A DNA stretch of 64,000 nucleotides from Linanthus parryae (taxonomy: Eukaryota > Streptophyta > Magnoliopsida > Ericales > Polemoniaceae), in the NCBI GenBank assembly GCA_023055425.1, contig JALGPY010000003.1, positions 63,286,991-63,350,990 of the forward strand. Direction: 5' to 3'. The notes beneath the pieces were generated by a model. It ran no database searches, was not told the origin of the DNA, and saw nothing but the letters and a program-made list of their open reading frames with translations. Position 1 is the first letter of the stretch, and the number at the start of each line of letters is the position of its first letter. Both the position numbers and the translations under genes were made by a program. Shown here piece by piece: positions 32,654-44,329 of the stretch.

Positions 32654-34190
32654 TGTTGAGTCAAGATCCCTGAATGAGCTTTGACTGGTAATTGTTTTGA
32701 GTGATGAAAGACAAAAGGCTAAGACATTAGTAGCAAAGGCATTTCAGTTATCTCAAGGCCTTGAGATTGACTTAACTTCAAAGCCTTGAGTTATCTTATC
32801 TTGCTATGTGTTCTAACATTTTTGTGTTGTAGAATTGGATATCTGATTATGCAAATCAGTGGTTTATGGTATATACTTGTGGCTTGTACTATTTATATAT
32901 CTAACACAATTGCAGATGATCAGATCAGGAAGAATCAAAGTTATCTGGGTTTAATTTTGAAATGCTGTGAAGCAGGTTCAGAGCTCCAAGGCCTTGAGAT
33001 ATGCCTTGAGCTGCTGACTGTTCTTACAGAACTTAATTGATTCTTTCTTGCAGGTTATGACTCTTAGTATTGTGATTATGTACTCACTTCTAAGTTTCTT
33101 AAACTCGTTTTTTCATGTCTTATTTGTTCTAGAGAATATGCAGATTATTGTTCTAAGTTTATTAAACTGTTTTATCAGAAACTGTATAACCAAACAGTCT
33201 CAGTTCTGTTAGATGTTTGGATTTTGTTGTTGCACTGTTTCTATGCTGTTGCAGAGTTGTTAAATGTGCAGGAGAAATCTCAACAAACTCCAAAGGATAT
33301 CCACATGAAGTTGTTTGAATTTAAGTTGAAAACAGAAGGAGGATTTGTAGGAACTGAGATCCTAAAATCTCTCAGTCAGTTGCAGCTGTGGATAAAAGAG
33401 ACTGGTTTGAATTTTGAAGAAGAAGGGGGCTTGCAGAATACTCTGAGAGGTGTGACAAATTCGTGGGAGATCATTTATTCAAACACACATTCGTTCAAGC
33501 TTCATTCCAGACTTCTGAAGATCAAATCAATCCAGTCATTCCTGAAGAACACTTCCAGGCTTCAATAGCTTATTCTTATACTGTGTTCTTCATCTGTACT
33601 TCACAGATCTTATACTGTGTTCTTCATCTGTACTTCATCTGTGTATCTCTATATTATCTTAAACCTCAGTTAACCTAGTGGTTGGTTGTTCAAGTGAACA
33701 ACAAGAGGTTCTTGTTAGCTCAACAGTTAGTAGCTGGAACTAGATAGGTTTGGAACCACAAGCTGTATAGGTGTAAGGAAAATCACTTGGGCTTGAAGAT
33801 CTAGGGCTGTTTCTGTGTGAGTAATAAGAAGTGTTTGCCCAATCCTGGTGGGATTAGATCCCTCCGGCAGAGATTAGGTCCATTGGGACTGAACTCTGTA
33901 AATTACTTTGTGTTCTTTACTTTTCTATTTGATTATTATCTGCTGCACACAACTCAAATCAAACTAGGGTTTTAAAGCTGTTCAGAATTGTTCTCAACTC
34001 AAGGTCTTGAAGCTTACATCTTTGCCTTAGTAAGTTTCAGACAGTTTACAAAATCTCAAGGCCTTGAGATTTGAGTTTCACACAAAGCTTTTCTGTTAAA
34101 CTTTAAGTTTTGCAAAAAGTTTCCATACTCTATTCAACCCCCCTTCTAGAGTATTTAGGTCCTGTATTTGGTCTACATTACACACTTTCA
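32654..34190. repeat. Solo LTR, 1537 bp, inserted in copia B
   Basis: Begins TGTTGAGTCAAG and ends ACACACTTTCA. Flanked by identical ATCTA at 32649-32653 and 34191-34195, a 5-bp target duplication. No internal repetition of its ends and no coding domains, so it is a solo LTR left by recombination, of a family different from copia A-C. Orientation cannot be settled because the internal region is gone. Contains several copies of the palindrome CTCAAGGCCTTGAG. Confidence 0.8.
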
Positions 34191-34636
34191 ATCTATTGTG
34201 TCCTTCATGCTTTCGCTGAACGGGCGGCTTCGTGAGTGGATCTGAAAGATTCTCATATGCTGGAATCTTGCATATCTTCACATATCCGATCGACGATCTC
34301 TCGAATGAGATGGAATCTCCTAATTACATGCTTGGACTTCTGGTGTGACATGGGTTCCTTGGCTTGTGCAATTTCCCCAGTGTTGTCACAGTACAATGCA
34401 ATGGGATCCACAATGCTGGGAACCACACCAAGCTTAGTGATAAACTTCTTTATCCAAATAGCCTCAATTTCTCCGCCAGCAGCAGTAATGTACTCAGCTT
34501 CAGTCGTAGAATCAACAACTGTCTCTTGCTTGGAACTCTTCCAGCCCACAGCTCCTCCATTCAGGCAAAACACATAGCCCGACTGCGATCTTCAGTCATC
34601 CTTATTGGTTTGGAAGCTCGCTTCAGTGTAACGAAT
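34191..34636 (-). pseudogene. Copia B RNase H domain remnant
   Basis: Reads CLNGGAVGWKSSKQETVVDS, TTEAEYITAA, LYCDNTGEIAQAKEPMSHQK, KHVIRRFHLIREIVDRI and SDPLTKP: the copia RNase H with the D-E-D acids in ADSTTEAEY and CDN blocks. Frame changes at 34250 and elsewhere. It continues from the RT at 42822 across copia A. Confidence 0.85.
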
Positions 34637-35927
34637 TGTTGGGTTTTGACGTAGGTAACGCAGCGGAATAACAAAAATTAATCCTACTTCAAAGCCCGCC
34701 ACGGATCGTCAGGAGGAGACATCATAACATGATAAGAGACATAGTATTGTGTACCTTTTGTTTTGTGAGATCACACGAAAAATGATGTCCTCTTCTCTAC
34801 GGTTGATCCACGTCTAGAGGTGAGATCTAGATTCTTCCTTCCAACAAGTGCTAGCTTGAACCCGGAGGAAGAGGGACGAGGATCAAAGCAACAAGGACAA
34901 GAGGAGGTTTCGGCCTTCTCTTTGTGCCGACGGGAAGGGGGGTGGACGGGCCCGGGGGCATTCGGCCTCTAGGTCTTGTCTTGCTCTCTCTATTTCTCTC
35001 TCCCACTCTCTTTGTTATGTCTAATAACATTCAGTGGGAAGGAAGCTAGAGCCTCCTTTATATACTCCAACAACTCCTTGTTGTTTCCATAAAGGTGTTT
35101 CTTAATTCTACTTGAGCTAGAATTATTCCCTTCCTTGCATATTAGTCCTACTAAGTTTGCGAGGTGTTGCACAATGATCCTTCTATTAATTTATCAATAT
35201 TAATTAATCCCAAATCTAGCTCTACTCTATTTGACGTGTGACCCCATAGGTTTCTATATAGTTGGTAGTAACTTTTACTAACATCGAACGGTGTCTAGAA
35301 ACACATCCATGCCACCCAACTAATAGAAATAGTCAGTGATCCCGACAAACCTCTTGTGCCCAATATCTCATACTGCACTTTCCCTTTGTGGATCTGGCCA
35401 GACATTCAATAAGCCTCATCCCTCGAGTGGCCGTGGTTATTTACCCCCATTATGTGGGAAGGACAATCCTATCTACATCACTACGATCTCTAAGCTTGTT
35501 TCCTATCATGCCCGATAGTCATCTTTATGATTACCCAATTACTAACATCAAAGCACAATATTCCACAACTAGAGTATCTAGTGACTTCAAGTCTAAGGTT
35601 TGCAATTATATTAGCACTACGAGAAGCGATTGTGACTTGAAATAATCTAATGTATCCTTCTCGTTGTGGGTCAATCCAGTATGCCATTACTCCTAATGCA
35701 TACCCATGTGCTAGACTTGATATCTCCATATCAATCTACCCACATACTAGTCTATATTTGAGCGTCCTGTTAATCCATATAGTGGACTAGGGATATTTAA
35801 GATAAATAACACATTGTATCTAAGGACTTCATTATATTAAATATCACCATATGTAATAAATGAATATTCTAGCCAAAACAATGTTCATATTAAATATAAA
35901 ATTGCCTCTAGGGAATCTATTCCAACA
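34637..35927 (-). repeat. 3' LTR of copia A (1291 bp)
   Basis: TGTTGGGTTTTGACG ... CTATTCCAACA on plus. Relative to the 5' LTR it lacks about 125-130 bp (between CACTTTCCCTTT and GTCTGGCCAGACATT, near 35390) and a smaller block near 35540. Confidence 0.92.
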
Positions 35928-35940
35928 GTCTCCCACTTGC
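35928..35940 (-). promoter_or_regulatory. Copia A polypurine tract
   Basis: GCAAGTGGGAGAC on minus, directly before the 3' LTR; priming site for plus-strand DNA synthesis. Confidence 0.85.
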
Positions 35941-35941
35941 A

Positions 35942-37832
35942 CTAGAGCCAATCTGGCGCATCTCGTATGCCTATAGATCTGGCGTGCCCTTCATGCTTTC
36001 GCTGCGCAAGAGGTTTTGTGAGCGGATCTGAAACATTGTCATCCGTTGGAATCTTGCACATCTTCACATCTCCTCGATCGATCATATCACGAATAAGATG
36101 AAATCTCCTAAGTACATGCTTTGATTTATGGTGTGATCTTGGTTCCTTTGCTTGTGCGATTGCCCCAGAGTTGTCACAATACAACTCTATAGGATCCACG
36201 ATGCGAGGGACCACACCGAGATCAGTGATAAACTTCTTTATCCAAACTGCCTCTTTTGCGGCTTCCGCAGCAGCAATGCACTCAGCTTCTGTTGTAGAAT
36301 CAGCAACTGTCCCTTGCTTGGAACTCTTCCAGCTCACAGCTCCTCCATTTAGCCAAAAACGTATCCAGACTGCGATCTGTAGTCATCTTTGTCGGTTTTG
36401 AAGCTTGCATCAGTGTAACCCTTTACACTTAGCTCTTCCTTACCTCCAAATATCAAGAACACATCCTTAGTTCTTCTCAAGTACTTTAGGATGTTCTTGA
36501 CATCAATCCAGTGACTCTCACCCGGATTGGACTTGTATCTACTCACCATACTCAACGCGTATGATACGTCTGTCTATTACACAACATGGCGTACGTGATG
36601 GATCCTATGGCCGAAGCATAGGGTATCCTACTCATGTTCTCAATCTCATTGGAGGGAAAGTCATTCTTAGAAAGAGTGACTCCATGCGAGATGGGCAAGA
36701 ATTCCTTCTTGGAATCTTGCATGTTAAACCTCTTCAACACCTTGTCTATATATGTACTTTGACTTAGGCCGAGCAGCCTTTTAGATCTATCCCTATAGAT
36801 CTTTATACCAAGAATATAGGCTGCGTCTCCTAAGTCCTTCATTGCAAAGCACTTTTCTAGCGAATCTTTAACAAATTGCAAAGTAGGAATGTCGTTGCCA
36901 ATGATGAGTATGTCATCCACATACAAGACCAGAAATACTATAGAGCTCCCACTAACCTTCTTGTAAACACAAGGCTCATCTTCGTTCTTGATGAAGCCAA
37001 ACTCTTTGACCGAGTCATCAATACGTCGATTCCAACTCCTAGAAGCTTGCTTCAATCCATAAATGGACCTTTGCAGCTTACAGACTTTATTGGCATTCTT
37101 TGGATCCTCAAAACCCTATGGTTGTGTCGTGTACACATCCTCAAGGAGGTTCCCATAAAGGAACGCTGTTTTGACATCCATTTGCCAAATCTCATAGTCG
37201 TAGTATGCTGCAATAGCAAGTAGGATTCAAATGGATTTAGTCATGGCGACTGGTGAAAAGGTCTCATCATAGTCAATACCATGAATCTGTCTATACCCTT
37301 TGGCTACCAATCACCCCTTATAGGCAACTACCTTGCCATCCATGTCGGTCTTCTTCTTGAAGACCCACTTGCACCCTATGGGCCGAGCCCCTTCGGGTGG
37401 TTCCACCAAAGTCCATACTTTGTTGGTGTACATGGAATCCATTTCAAATCTCATGGCTTCTAGCCACTTCTTAGAGTCTGGGCCTTTCATGGCTTCCCTG
37501 TAGGTTGCAGACTCATCACCTATGAGTGGTACGTCATCGGGCTCAGTCACCAAAAGTCCATACCTCTCTGGCTCATGACGCACTCTTCCTGATCTACGGA
37601 GTTCCTGTGTTAACTGAACATGTTCTTCCACAACTACTTGCGGTTCTTGTTCATGTTCCATCATCGGTTCAGTGATTTGTGGTTCTTGAATCTCTTCAAG
37701 TTCTACATCCCTCCCACTTGCTTCTTTAGAGACAAACTCTCTTTCTAGAAACACGCCGGTCCGAGCAACAAACACTTTGTTCTCGATGGGATTGTAGAAA
37801 TAATATCCTTTAGTTTCCTTAGGATATCCCAC
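35942..37832 (-). pseudogene. Copia A reverse transcriptase and RNase H, frameshifted
   Basis: RT: VWTLVEPPEGARPIGCKWVF (37420-37370), then ASRSWNRRIDDSVKEFGF, FLVLYVDDILIIGND with the YVDD box (about 36910), LGIKIYRDRSKRLLGLSQST. RNase H: GYTDASFKTDKDDYRSQSGY, SWKSSKQGTVADSTTEAE, LYCDNSGAIAQAKEPRSHHK, SDPLTKPLAQRKHEGH. Family-typical order. Breaks near 37310, 37050, 36550 and 36340 separate four frames. The Pro/Glu-rich linker at 37560-37760 precedes RT as usual. Confidence 0.9.
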
Positions 37833-37901
37833 AAATTTACACTTATCCGCTTTGGGCCTGAGCTTGTCTGTTTGTAAACGTTTTACACAGACATCACAGC
37901 C

Positions 37902-38935
37902 CTAAATCCTCATAAACGACACTATGGGACGTTTTCCAGTCCATATCTCATATGGTGTCTTCATGACTGATTTGGATGGAACATGGTTAATGGTAAAAGC
38001 TGCCGTCATTAGAGCATGTCCCCAAAATGATATCGGAAGATCTGTTTGAGACATCATAGATCGCACCATATCTAATAGAGTGCGATTTCTCCTCTCGGAC
38101 ACGCCATTCCATTGTGGCGTTCCGGGTGGAGTGAGATGGGAAACTATCCCACACTCTCTAAGATACTCATCAAACTGTTGGCTCAAGTATTCTCCTCCAC
38201 GATCCGATCGTAGAGCCTTAATGCTTTTGCCAAGTTGCTTCTCTACTTCATTCTTGAATTCTTTGAACAATTCAAAGGATTCGGATTCGGCCTTTATAAG
38301 CTATAAAAATCCATATCTACTGAAATCATCAGTAAATGTGATGAAGTAGGTGTAACCACCTCTGGCAGGCGTGGGGAATGGTCCACATACATCGGTATTT
38401 ATGAGTGCCAATAACTCACTAGTCCTTTCACCTTTCTTATTGAAAGGGGACTTTGTCATTTTAATAAACAAGATTCACATGTCTCATATGATTCCAAATC
38501 AAATGAGTCCATCCTTATGGAGTCTAGATATGCGTTTCTCATTTATATGGCCTAAACGACAGTGCCATATATATGTAGGATTTAAATCATTAGTTTAATC
38601 CTTTTAGTATTTATGTTTTAGATTGGACTATTTAGATCAAGGATATACAAACCATTAGAAAAATGCGCACTAAAATAGTGCATACTATCAAAATAAATGG
38701 AGCAACACTTGTCCTTTATTGAAATAGAAAAACCCTTCTCGTCCAAACAAGAAATGGAAATAATGTTTCTGCTCATAGCAGGCACATAAAAGCAATTGCC
38801 TGATTCTAAAATAAGTCCAGAAGGCAAAAATAGCTCATACGACAATGTGAGAACCACATCCAGTATCCAATACCCAAGATGAAGAAATAGAAAGATTGCG
38901 TCTATAACATAAATACCTGGGGGTGGTGGAATCAC
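37902..38935 (-). pseudogene. Copia A protease remnant and integrase
   Basis: Integrase: LRSDRGGEYLSQQFDEYL, GIVSHLTPPGTPQWNGVSER, RNRTLLDMVRSMMSQTDLP, SFWGHALMTAA (38270-37902), showing the second D and the E of the DDE triad. Upstream (38618-38935) the protease region is shortened: WILD is followed directly by later sequence, so the active-site segment present in copia B (DTGCGSH) is deleted; NNIIS-type LDEKGFSISIKDKCCSIYFD remains. Confidence 0.85.
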
Positions 38936-38938
38936 TAT

Positions 38939-39754
38939 TCAAGGCTTCTTATCCTCCAGATATTTAGGGCAATTTCTCCTCCAGTGACCAGGATGGCTGC
39001 AGTAGTGACACTCACCCTTAGCCACGCCTCCACTAGGCTTTAGGACTTCTTTGGATTTAGAAACTTTCTTGCGCTTTCCTTTTGAAGTAGATTCAACTGA
39101 TTTTCCCTTCTTCTTATGAACAATCATTATGGCCTTGACCTTGCCTTTGTTGATTCTCTTTTCCGGTGTCTTCAGCATATTCAATAAGTCAGGCAGAGTC
39201 TTACTGATCTCGTTCATATTATAGTTCATGATGAACTGATTATAACTGTCACGCAATGATTTCAAGACAAGATCAGTAGACAAATCTTGGCCCAATGGGA
39301 ATCCCAGTCTCTCAAGGTTCTTAATGTACCCGATCATTCAGAGTACGTGAGGCCCTACTGGATTCCCCTCTGCAAGTCTACTCTTGAATAATGCTTTAGA
39401 CACCTCATAGCGCTCATGCCTAGCCTGTTCCTAAAACAATTGTTTCAAGTGTATGATCATATCATAGGCTTCCATATTCTCATGTTGCTTCTGAAGCTCA
39501 GGAGTCATGGTACAAAGGATGAGGCAAGTCACGTCATTAAAATCATCAATATGTTTCTAACGTGCCCTCACTTCCGCTAGAAGAGACTCATCTTGTGGTG
39601 GTTCTGGAATTTGAGTGTCCAAGACGTATAGCTTCTTTTCTTGCTTAAGGACAATCATTAATTTTCTGTACCAGTCAAGGAAGTTCATTCCAGACATTTT
39701 ATCCTTCTCAAGGACAGATCATAGGGATGAAGTCGATGCGTTGTTGTTTGCCAT
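38939..39754 (-). pseudogene. Copia A gag with zinc knuckle
   Basis: Starts at ATG 39754 (M-A-N-N-N...). The 38939-39337 frame reads MIGYIKNLERLGFPLGQDLS, YNMNEISKTLPDLLNMLKT and ends with CHYCSHPGHWRRNCPKYLED, a C-x2-C-x4-H-x4-C knuckle that packages RNA. Stops near 39340 and 39430 interrupt the N-terminal half. Confidence 0.87.
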
Positions 39755-41379
39755 TTGAAATTCTACAAAACGAGAAATGTGCAATTTTAGTATTTTGAAC
39801 AATTTAACTATATTTAATAATGACTAGATCATCAAATATAGCTCCGACTATTTTTCTCGGATTAATAGCCCTCACCATTAATGCGGAAAATATCATTATA
39901 TTTTCTAGTAGGTCCAAGATCCCCTTTTCACTTCTTCTTGAGCTTGCTTTGGCAAGTCACCCAAGAGTAGGTTATTTAGGTAGGAATCATTCCAATTGCA
40001 TCCCATGCAACTCTTGGTCCTATTAGGTGAATAACTCTTTATTCTTTATCCCATGGATAACACCTAATTGTCATGCCTCTAGGTTCATCAATCCAATTGA
40101 TTCTTGTCTAGTTGCGTCCAACATCTTGCTTCAACATACACACATTACTAGCTTGTGTCGTCTGCAACACCCCATGGTAAATTAAAATCGCATTGCTTTG
40201 GCAAGCCCGAATTTTAATGAACCCTGATCATGAAGGGTGTTTTGGCAAGAGAAGGCAAAACGCAATATTTAATTGAGGGATTTTTCTTTCTTAATTTGTT
40301 TGGTTGATCTCATCAACATGATTAATTATTTGGATTGGGCAATCCACAATAAAATACCAATTTTGTTTATTATTATCTTGTTATTTTTTTCGCTAGTATC
40401 GCCATACACACAAAAATTAAATAACAAGGCATGAATAATAAACATCCACAAAATAAAAAACGTGGCATGGATATGGCCCCTAGACTAATGATATTATGAA
40501 GCCAATGATAATATCCAATTGCCCTAAAGTGCCGAGCTCATCTCCATGTGCTCCACCATATCTGCGTGCCTAGGGGACGTCTTCTTTGTCTTTTGGCTCC
40601 TTTGGTTCTCCGGTCTTCTTCTCCATGCTCTTGGCTATCATCTAAATACTTCTAATTCTAGACTAACATCTAGAATAAATAAATAACAAAAACCTCACAT
40701 GTCGAGGAGAAAAGACGACTCGCAGGCCGTAAAACCTAATTAATTATTACATTAATTTGATCAGCTCGCATGCCGTAAACCAAACCACAAAGCAATAAAC
40801 ATCCACAATCCTAGGCCATAGCCATCCACCATGCAACAAAGCACATAATACAGTTAAAACTAATTTTTAACGTGCTTGTTTAATTTTAATTGGATAATTA
40901 GGGTTACAACGGATCAAGGAGTTCAAGCCAACAAGGGGCCCCAACCCCAAGGACCGCCGCCCGCCAAAAGGCCTAGCCCAAGGCCGGCCGCCCCATGTTT
41001 CTTGCGGCATTTGCTTGCCGCGCAAGGGAGGGGGCGGACGACTAGGGTTTTGGCCCTAGCCTCCTTTCCTCTTCCTTGTTGCCCAAGCAAGGTTGTTTCC
41101 TTTATGGAATTAACTCCATAAGTTTGTTTCCATAATTGAAAACCCCTTTTCAATCATGTGCCCATGAACCCTAATTTTTCAAGAACCCAATTGTTCAAAT
41201 CTTATGTGATTAAACTCACCAATTCTAACATCCAATGTTAAATTGAATCTTGTTTTATTGAATCAAATTTAATTTTGCCTCTACTATGCCAATTATTTTC
41301 AGTTTTCGCGTAATAAACAATAATACGGTGTATAAACTGAAATCGTAACACATAAAATCATGTTATACTCTACAACCTG
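39755..41379 (-). other. Copia A 5' leader
   Basis: Between PBS and gag, 1.6 kb, no coding domain. 40900-41060 is GC-rich (GGGGCCCCAACCCC..., GGCCGGCCGCCCC) with an open frame on each strand but no homology. 40100-40700 aligns with the leader of copia B at 61980-62580. Confidence 0.7.
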
Positions 41380-41391
41380 GCTCTGATACCA
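41380..41391 (-). promoter_or_regulatory. Copia A primer-binding site (initiator tRNA-Met)
   Basis: TGGTATCAGAGC on minus, one base inside the 5' LTR; complementary to the 3' end of initiator Met tRNA, the usual copia primer. Confidence 0.92.
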
Positions 41392-41392
41392 C

Positions 41393-42821
41393 TGTTGGGT
41401 TTTGACGTAGGTAACGCAACGGAATAACAAAAATTAATCCTACTTCAAAGGCCACCACGGATCGCCAGTTGGAGACATCATAACATGATAAGAGACATAG
41501 TATTGTGTACCTTTTGATTTGTGAGATCACACGAAGAATGATGTCCTCGTCTCTACGGTTGATCCACGTCTAGATGTGAGATCTAGATTCTTCCTTCCAA
41601 AAAGTGCTAGCTTGAACCCGGAGGAAGAGGGAAGAGGATCAAAGCAACAAGGACAAGAGGAGGTTTTGGCCTTCTCTTTGTGCCGACGGGAAGGGGGGCG
41701 GACGAGCCTAGGGGCATTCGGCCTCTAGGTCTTGTCTTGCTCTCTCTTTTGCTCTCTCCCACTCTCTTTGTTATGTCTAATAACATTCAGTGGGAAGGAA
41801 GCTAGAGCCTCCTTTATATACTCCAACTACTCCTTGTTGTTTCCATAAAGGTGTTTCCTAATTCTACTTGAACTAGAATTATTCCCTTCCTTGAAAATAG
41901 TCCTACTAAGTTTACAAGGTGTTGCACAATGATCCTTCTATTAATTAATCAATATTAATTAATCTCAAATCTAGCTCTACTATATTTGACGTGTGACCCC
42001 ATAGGTTTCTATATAGTTGGTAGTAACTTTTACTAACATGGAGTGGTGTCTAGCAACACATCCATGCCACCCAACTAATAGAAATAGTCAGTGATCCCGA
42101 CAAACCTCTTGTGCCCAATATCTCATATTGCACTTTCCCTTTATCTCCATATCCGGATTGGACACGAGACATAAATAGTCACACTCGTATATCCAATCCA
42201 TAGTTCCTCGATCCAGGGAATATGCTTATGCTTGCAAATAACATCAATATCTCCATATTGATTTATCAGAGTCTGGCCAGACATTCAATAAGCCTCATCC
42301 CTCGAGTGGCCGTGGACATTTACGCCCATTATGTGGGAGGGAAAAATCCTATCTACATCACTACGATCTCTAAGCTTGCTTCCTATCATGCCAGATAGCC
42401 ATCTTTATGATTACCCATTTACGGTGTAACGTTTGGTAACATCAAAGCACAATATTCCACAACTAGAGTATCTAGTGACTTCAAGTCTAAGGATTGCAAT
42501 TATATTAGTTCTACGAGAAGCGATTGTGACTTGACATAATCTAATGTATCCTTCTCGTTGTGGGTCAATCTTGTATGTCATTACTCCTAATGCATACCCA
42601 TGTGCTAGACTTAATATCTCCATATCAATCTACCCACATACTAGTCTATATTTGATCGTCCGGTTAATCAATTTAGTGGACTAGGGATATTTAAGATAAA
42701 CAACACATTGTATCTAAGGACTTCATTATATTAAATATCACAATATATAATAAATGAATATTCTAGCCAAAACAATGTTCATACTAAATATAAGATTTCC
42801 TCTAGGGTATCTATTCCAACA
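41393..42821 (-). repeat. 5' LTR of copia A (1429 bp)
   Basis: TG...CA ends, full length relative to the 3' LTR. It contains the CTAGTCCACTA, TAAGATAAACAACACA and GACTTGAAGTCACTAG blocks shared with the B and C LTRs. Confidence 0.92.
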
Positions 42822-43657
42822 CCAATTACACTGAGTTCTTCCTCACCTCCAAATATCAAGAACCCATCCTTAGTTGTTGTAAAGTACTTAATGATGATCT
42901 TGACAGCAATCCAGTGACTCTCACCCGGATTGGACTGATATCTGCTTGCCATACTCAATGCGTATGAAACATATGGTCTAGTACACAACCTGGCATACAT
43001 GATGGATCCTATGGCCAAGGCATAGGGAATCCTACTCATGCGGTCTTTCACAATCTCATTTGAGGGACAATAAGCTTTTGAAAGGGTGACTCTATGCGAC
43101 ATGGGAAAGAATCCTTTCTGTGATTCTTGCATGTTGAGTTTTCTTAACACCTTGTCGATATATGTACTTTGGCTTAGGCCGATCAGTTTCCTAGATATAT
43201 CCCTATAAATCTTGATACCAAGTATATAAGTTGCATCCCCTAAGTCTCTCATTGTGAAACACTTTCCTAGCCAATCTTTAACAAATTGCAGGGTAAGAAT
43301 GTCGTTTCCAATGAGTACTATGTCATCCAAATACAAGACCAGAAACATAAAAGAACTCCCACTAACCTTCTTGTAAACACAAAGTTCATATTCATTCTTG
43401 ATGAAGCCAAACTCTTGACCGCGTCATCAAAACGTCGATTCCAACTCCTAGAAGCTTGCTTCAATCCATATATAGATCGTTGCAACTTACATAATTTTTT
43501 GGCATGCTCGGGATCCTCAAAATCATCTAGATGTGTCATGTACACAGCCTCAAGGAGGTTTTCTTACAGAAACGCTGTTTTGACACCCATCTGCCAAATC
43601 TCATAGTCATTGTAAGTTGCAATAGCAAGTAGGATTCAAATGGATTTGGCCTTTACG
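42822..43657 (-). pseudogene. Copia B reverse transcriptase, C-terminal two thirds
   Basis: Reads KLCKLQRSIYGLKQASRSWN (43480-43430), then after a frameshift FLVLYLDDIVLIGND (YLDD in place of YVDD), LGIKIYRDISRKLIGLSQST, MSRIPYALAIGSIMYARLCT and EELSVIG, where copia A interrupts it. The 5' part of the RT is at 59063-59461, beyond the gypsy element. Confidence 0.88.
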
Positions 43658-43662
43658 ACGGG

Positions 43663-44288
43663 TGTAGATACTGCTTTCTGACATGACAGATCTTGGCCAC
43701 GTGGCAGCCATCCAGCACACCATATTGTGCTCCATACACACAGGATCACCAGCCGAGCTGATCCATGTGGGGGCTGCGAGACAGAGCCCTCGCATACCAC
43801 TGCACGGGACTTGTAGGGACTTAGTGGTTTGGAGGCTAGAGTAAGCCCTGTCGCGTGCGAGCCAAGCCCGCGCGCGACCTTTAGTAACTGTTTTGAGAGA
43901 TTTATGGCACGAGCTCCATAAACCCGGTCAATCCGGTCACACCCGGTCAACCTCGTAACGGTTCCGGTACTCGCGCACCACGTGCTCTAACGGTTCCTAT
44001 ATACTCGGACGAACGTGCCGTTATGGTTAAGCTAATTAAGCCGCCATTAATGGGCGCATTAACCACACTACAACGGTCATGTTCTCCAGTATATATATAT
44101 CGTTAACCTTTCCATACAAAGGAGGACACACTGCCATACGCGGAAGCTCTGCCAAACCTCTGTCTCTCTCTCTGACATTGCTACTGACTTACTCTCTCCC
44201 TACACACACCCCTATTCTTCCTGTGCGATCCCTGATCCACTACGTACGGTGTACACGGAGGTCTCCCTGCCGGAATCTCTTGTGCACA
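43663..44288 (+). repeat. 5' LTR of the gypsy element
   Basis: TGTAGATACTGC ... CTTGTGCACA. Differs from the 3' LTR at two sites (ACACCC versus AAACCC near 43946; GACTTACTC versus GACTTATTC near 44190). Confidence 0.96.
43998..44100 (+). promoter_or_regulatory. Candidate TATA boxes in the 5' LTR
   Basis: TATATA at 43998-44003 and TATATATATAT at 44090-44100. Either could position the U3/R boundary; the same sites recur in the 3' LTR. Which is used cannot be told from sequence. Confidence 0.4.
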
Positions 44289-44291
44289 TTT

Positions 44292-44309
44292 TGGTGAACC
44301 CGACGTGAA
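44292..44309 (+). promoter_or_regulatory. Gypsy primer-binding site
   Basis: TGGTGAACCCGACGTGAA begins three bases after the LTR. It starts with TGG, as expected for pairing with a tRNA CCA end. It is not the Met-initiator type; the tRNA is not identified. Confidence 0.75.
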
Positions 44310-44329
44310 ACTTACCGGCAAAAGCAACC

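Larger units (their letters stand above)
34637..42821 (-). mobile_element. Ty1/copia element A (8.2 kb), nested in copia B
   Basis: 5' LTR 41393-42821 and 3' LTR 34637-35927 (both TG...CA on minus), primer-binding site at 41380-41391, polypurine tract at 35928-35940, and gag-protease-integrase-RT-RNase H between them on minus. Flanks are CGAAT (34632-34636) and CCAAT (42822-42826), a 5-bp target duplication with one change. Removing it rejoins copia B within its RT-RNase H connection. The polyprotein is split by stops and frameshifts, so the element is inactive. Confidence 0.92.

Noticed and set aside
32654..34190. Possible host gene (84- and 114-codon frames)
   Set aside because: TG...CA ends and the ATCTA target duplication show it is a solo LTR; the frames match nothing.
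40876..41153. GC-rich open frames on both strands in the copia A leader
   Set aside because: No domain, absent from the copia B leader, and Pro/Gly-rich as expected from base composition.
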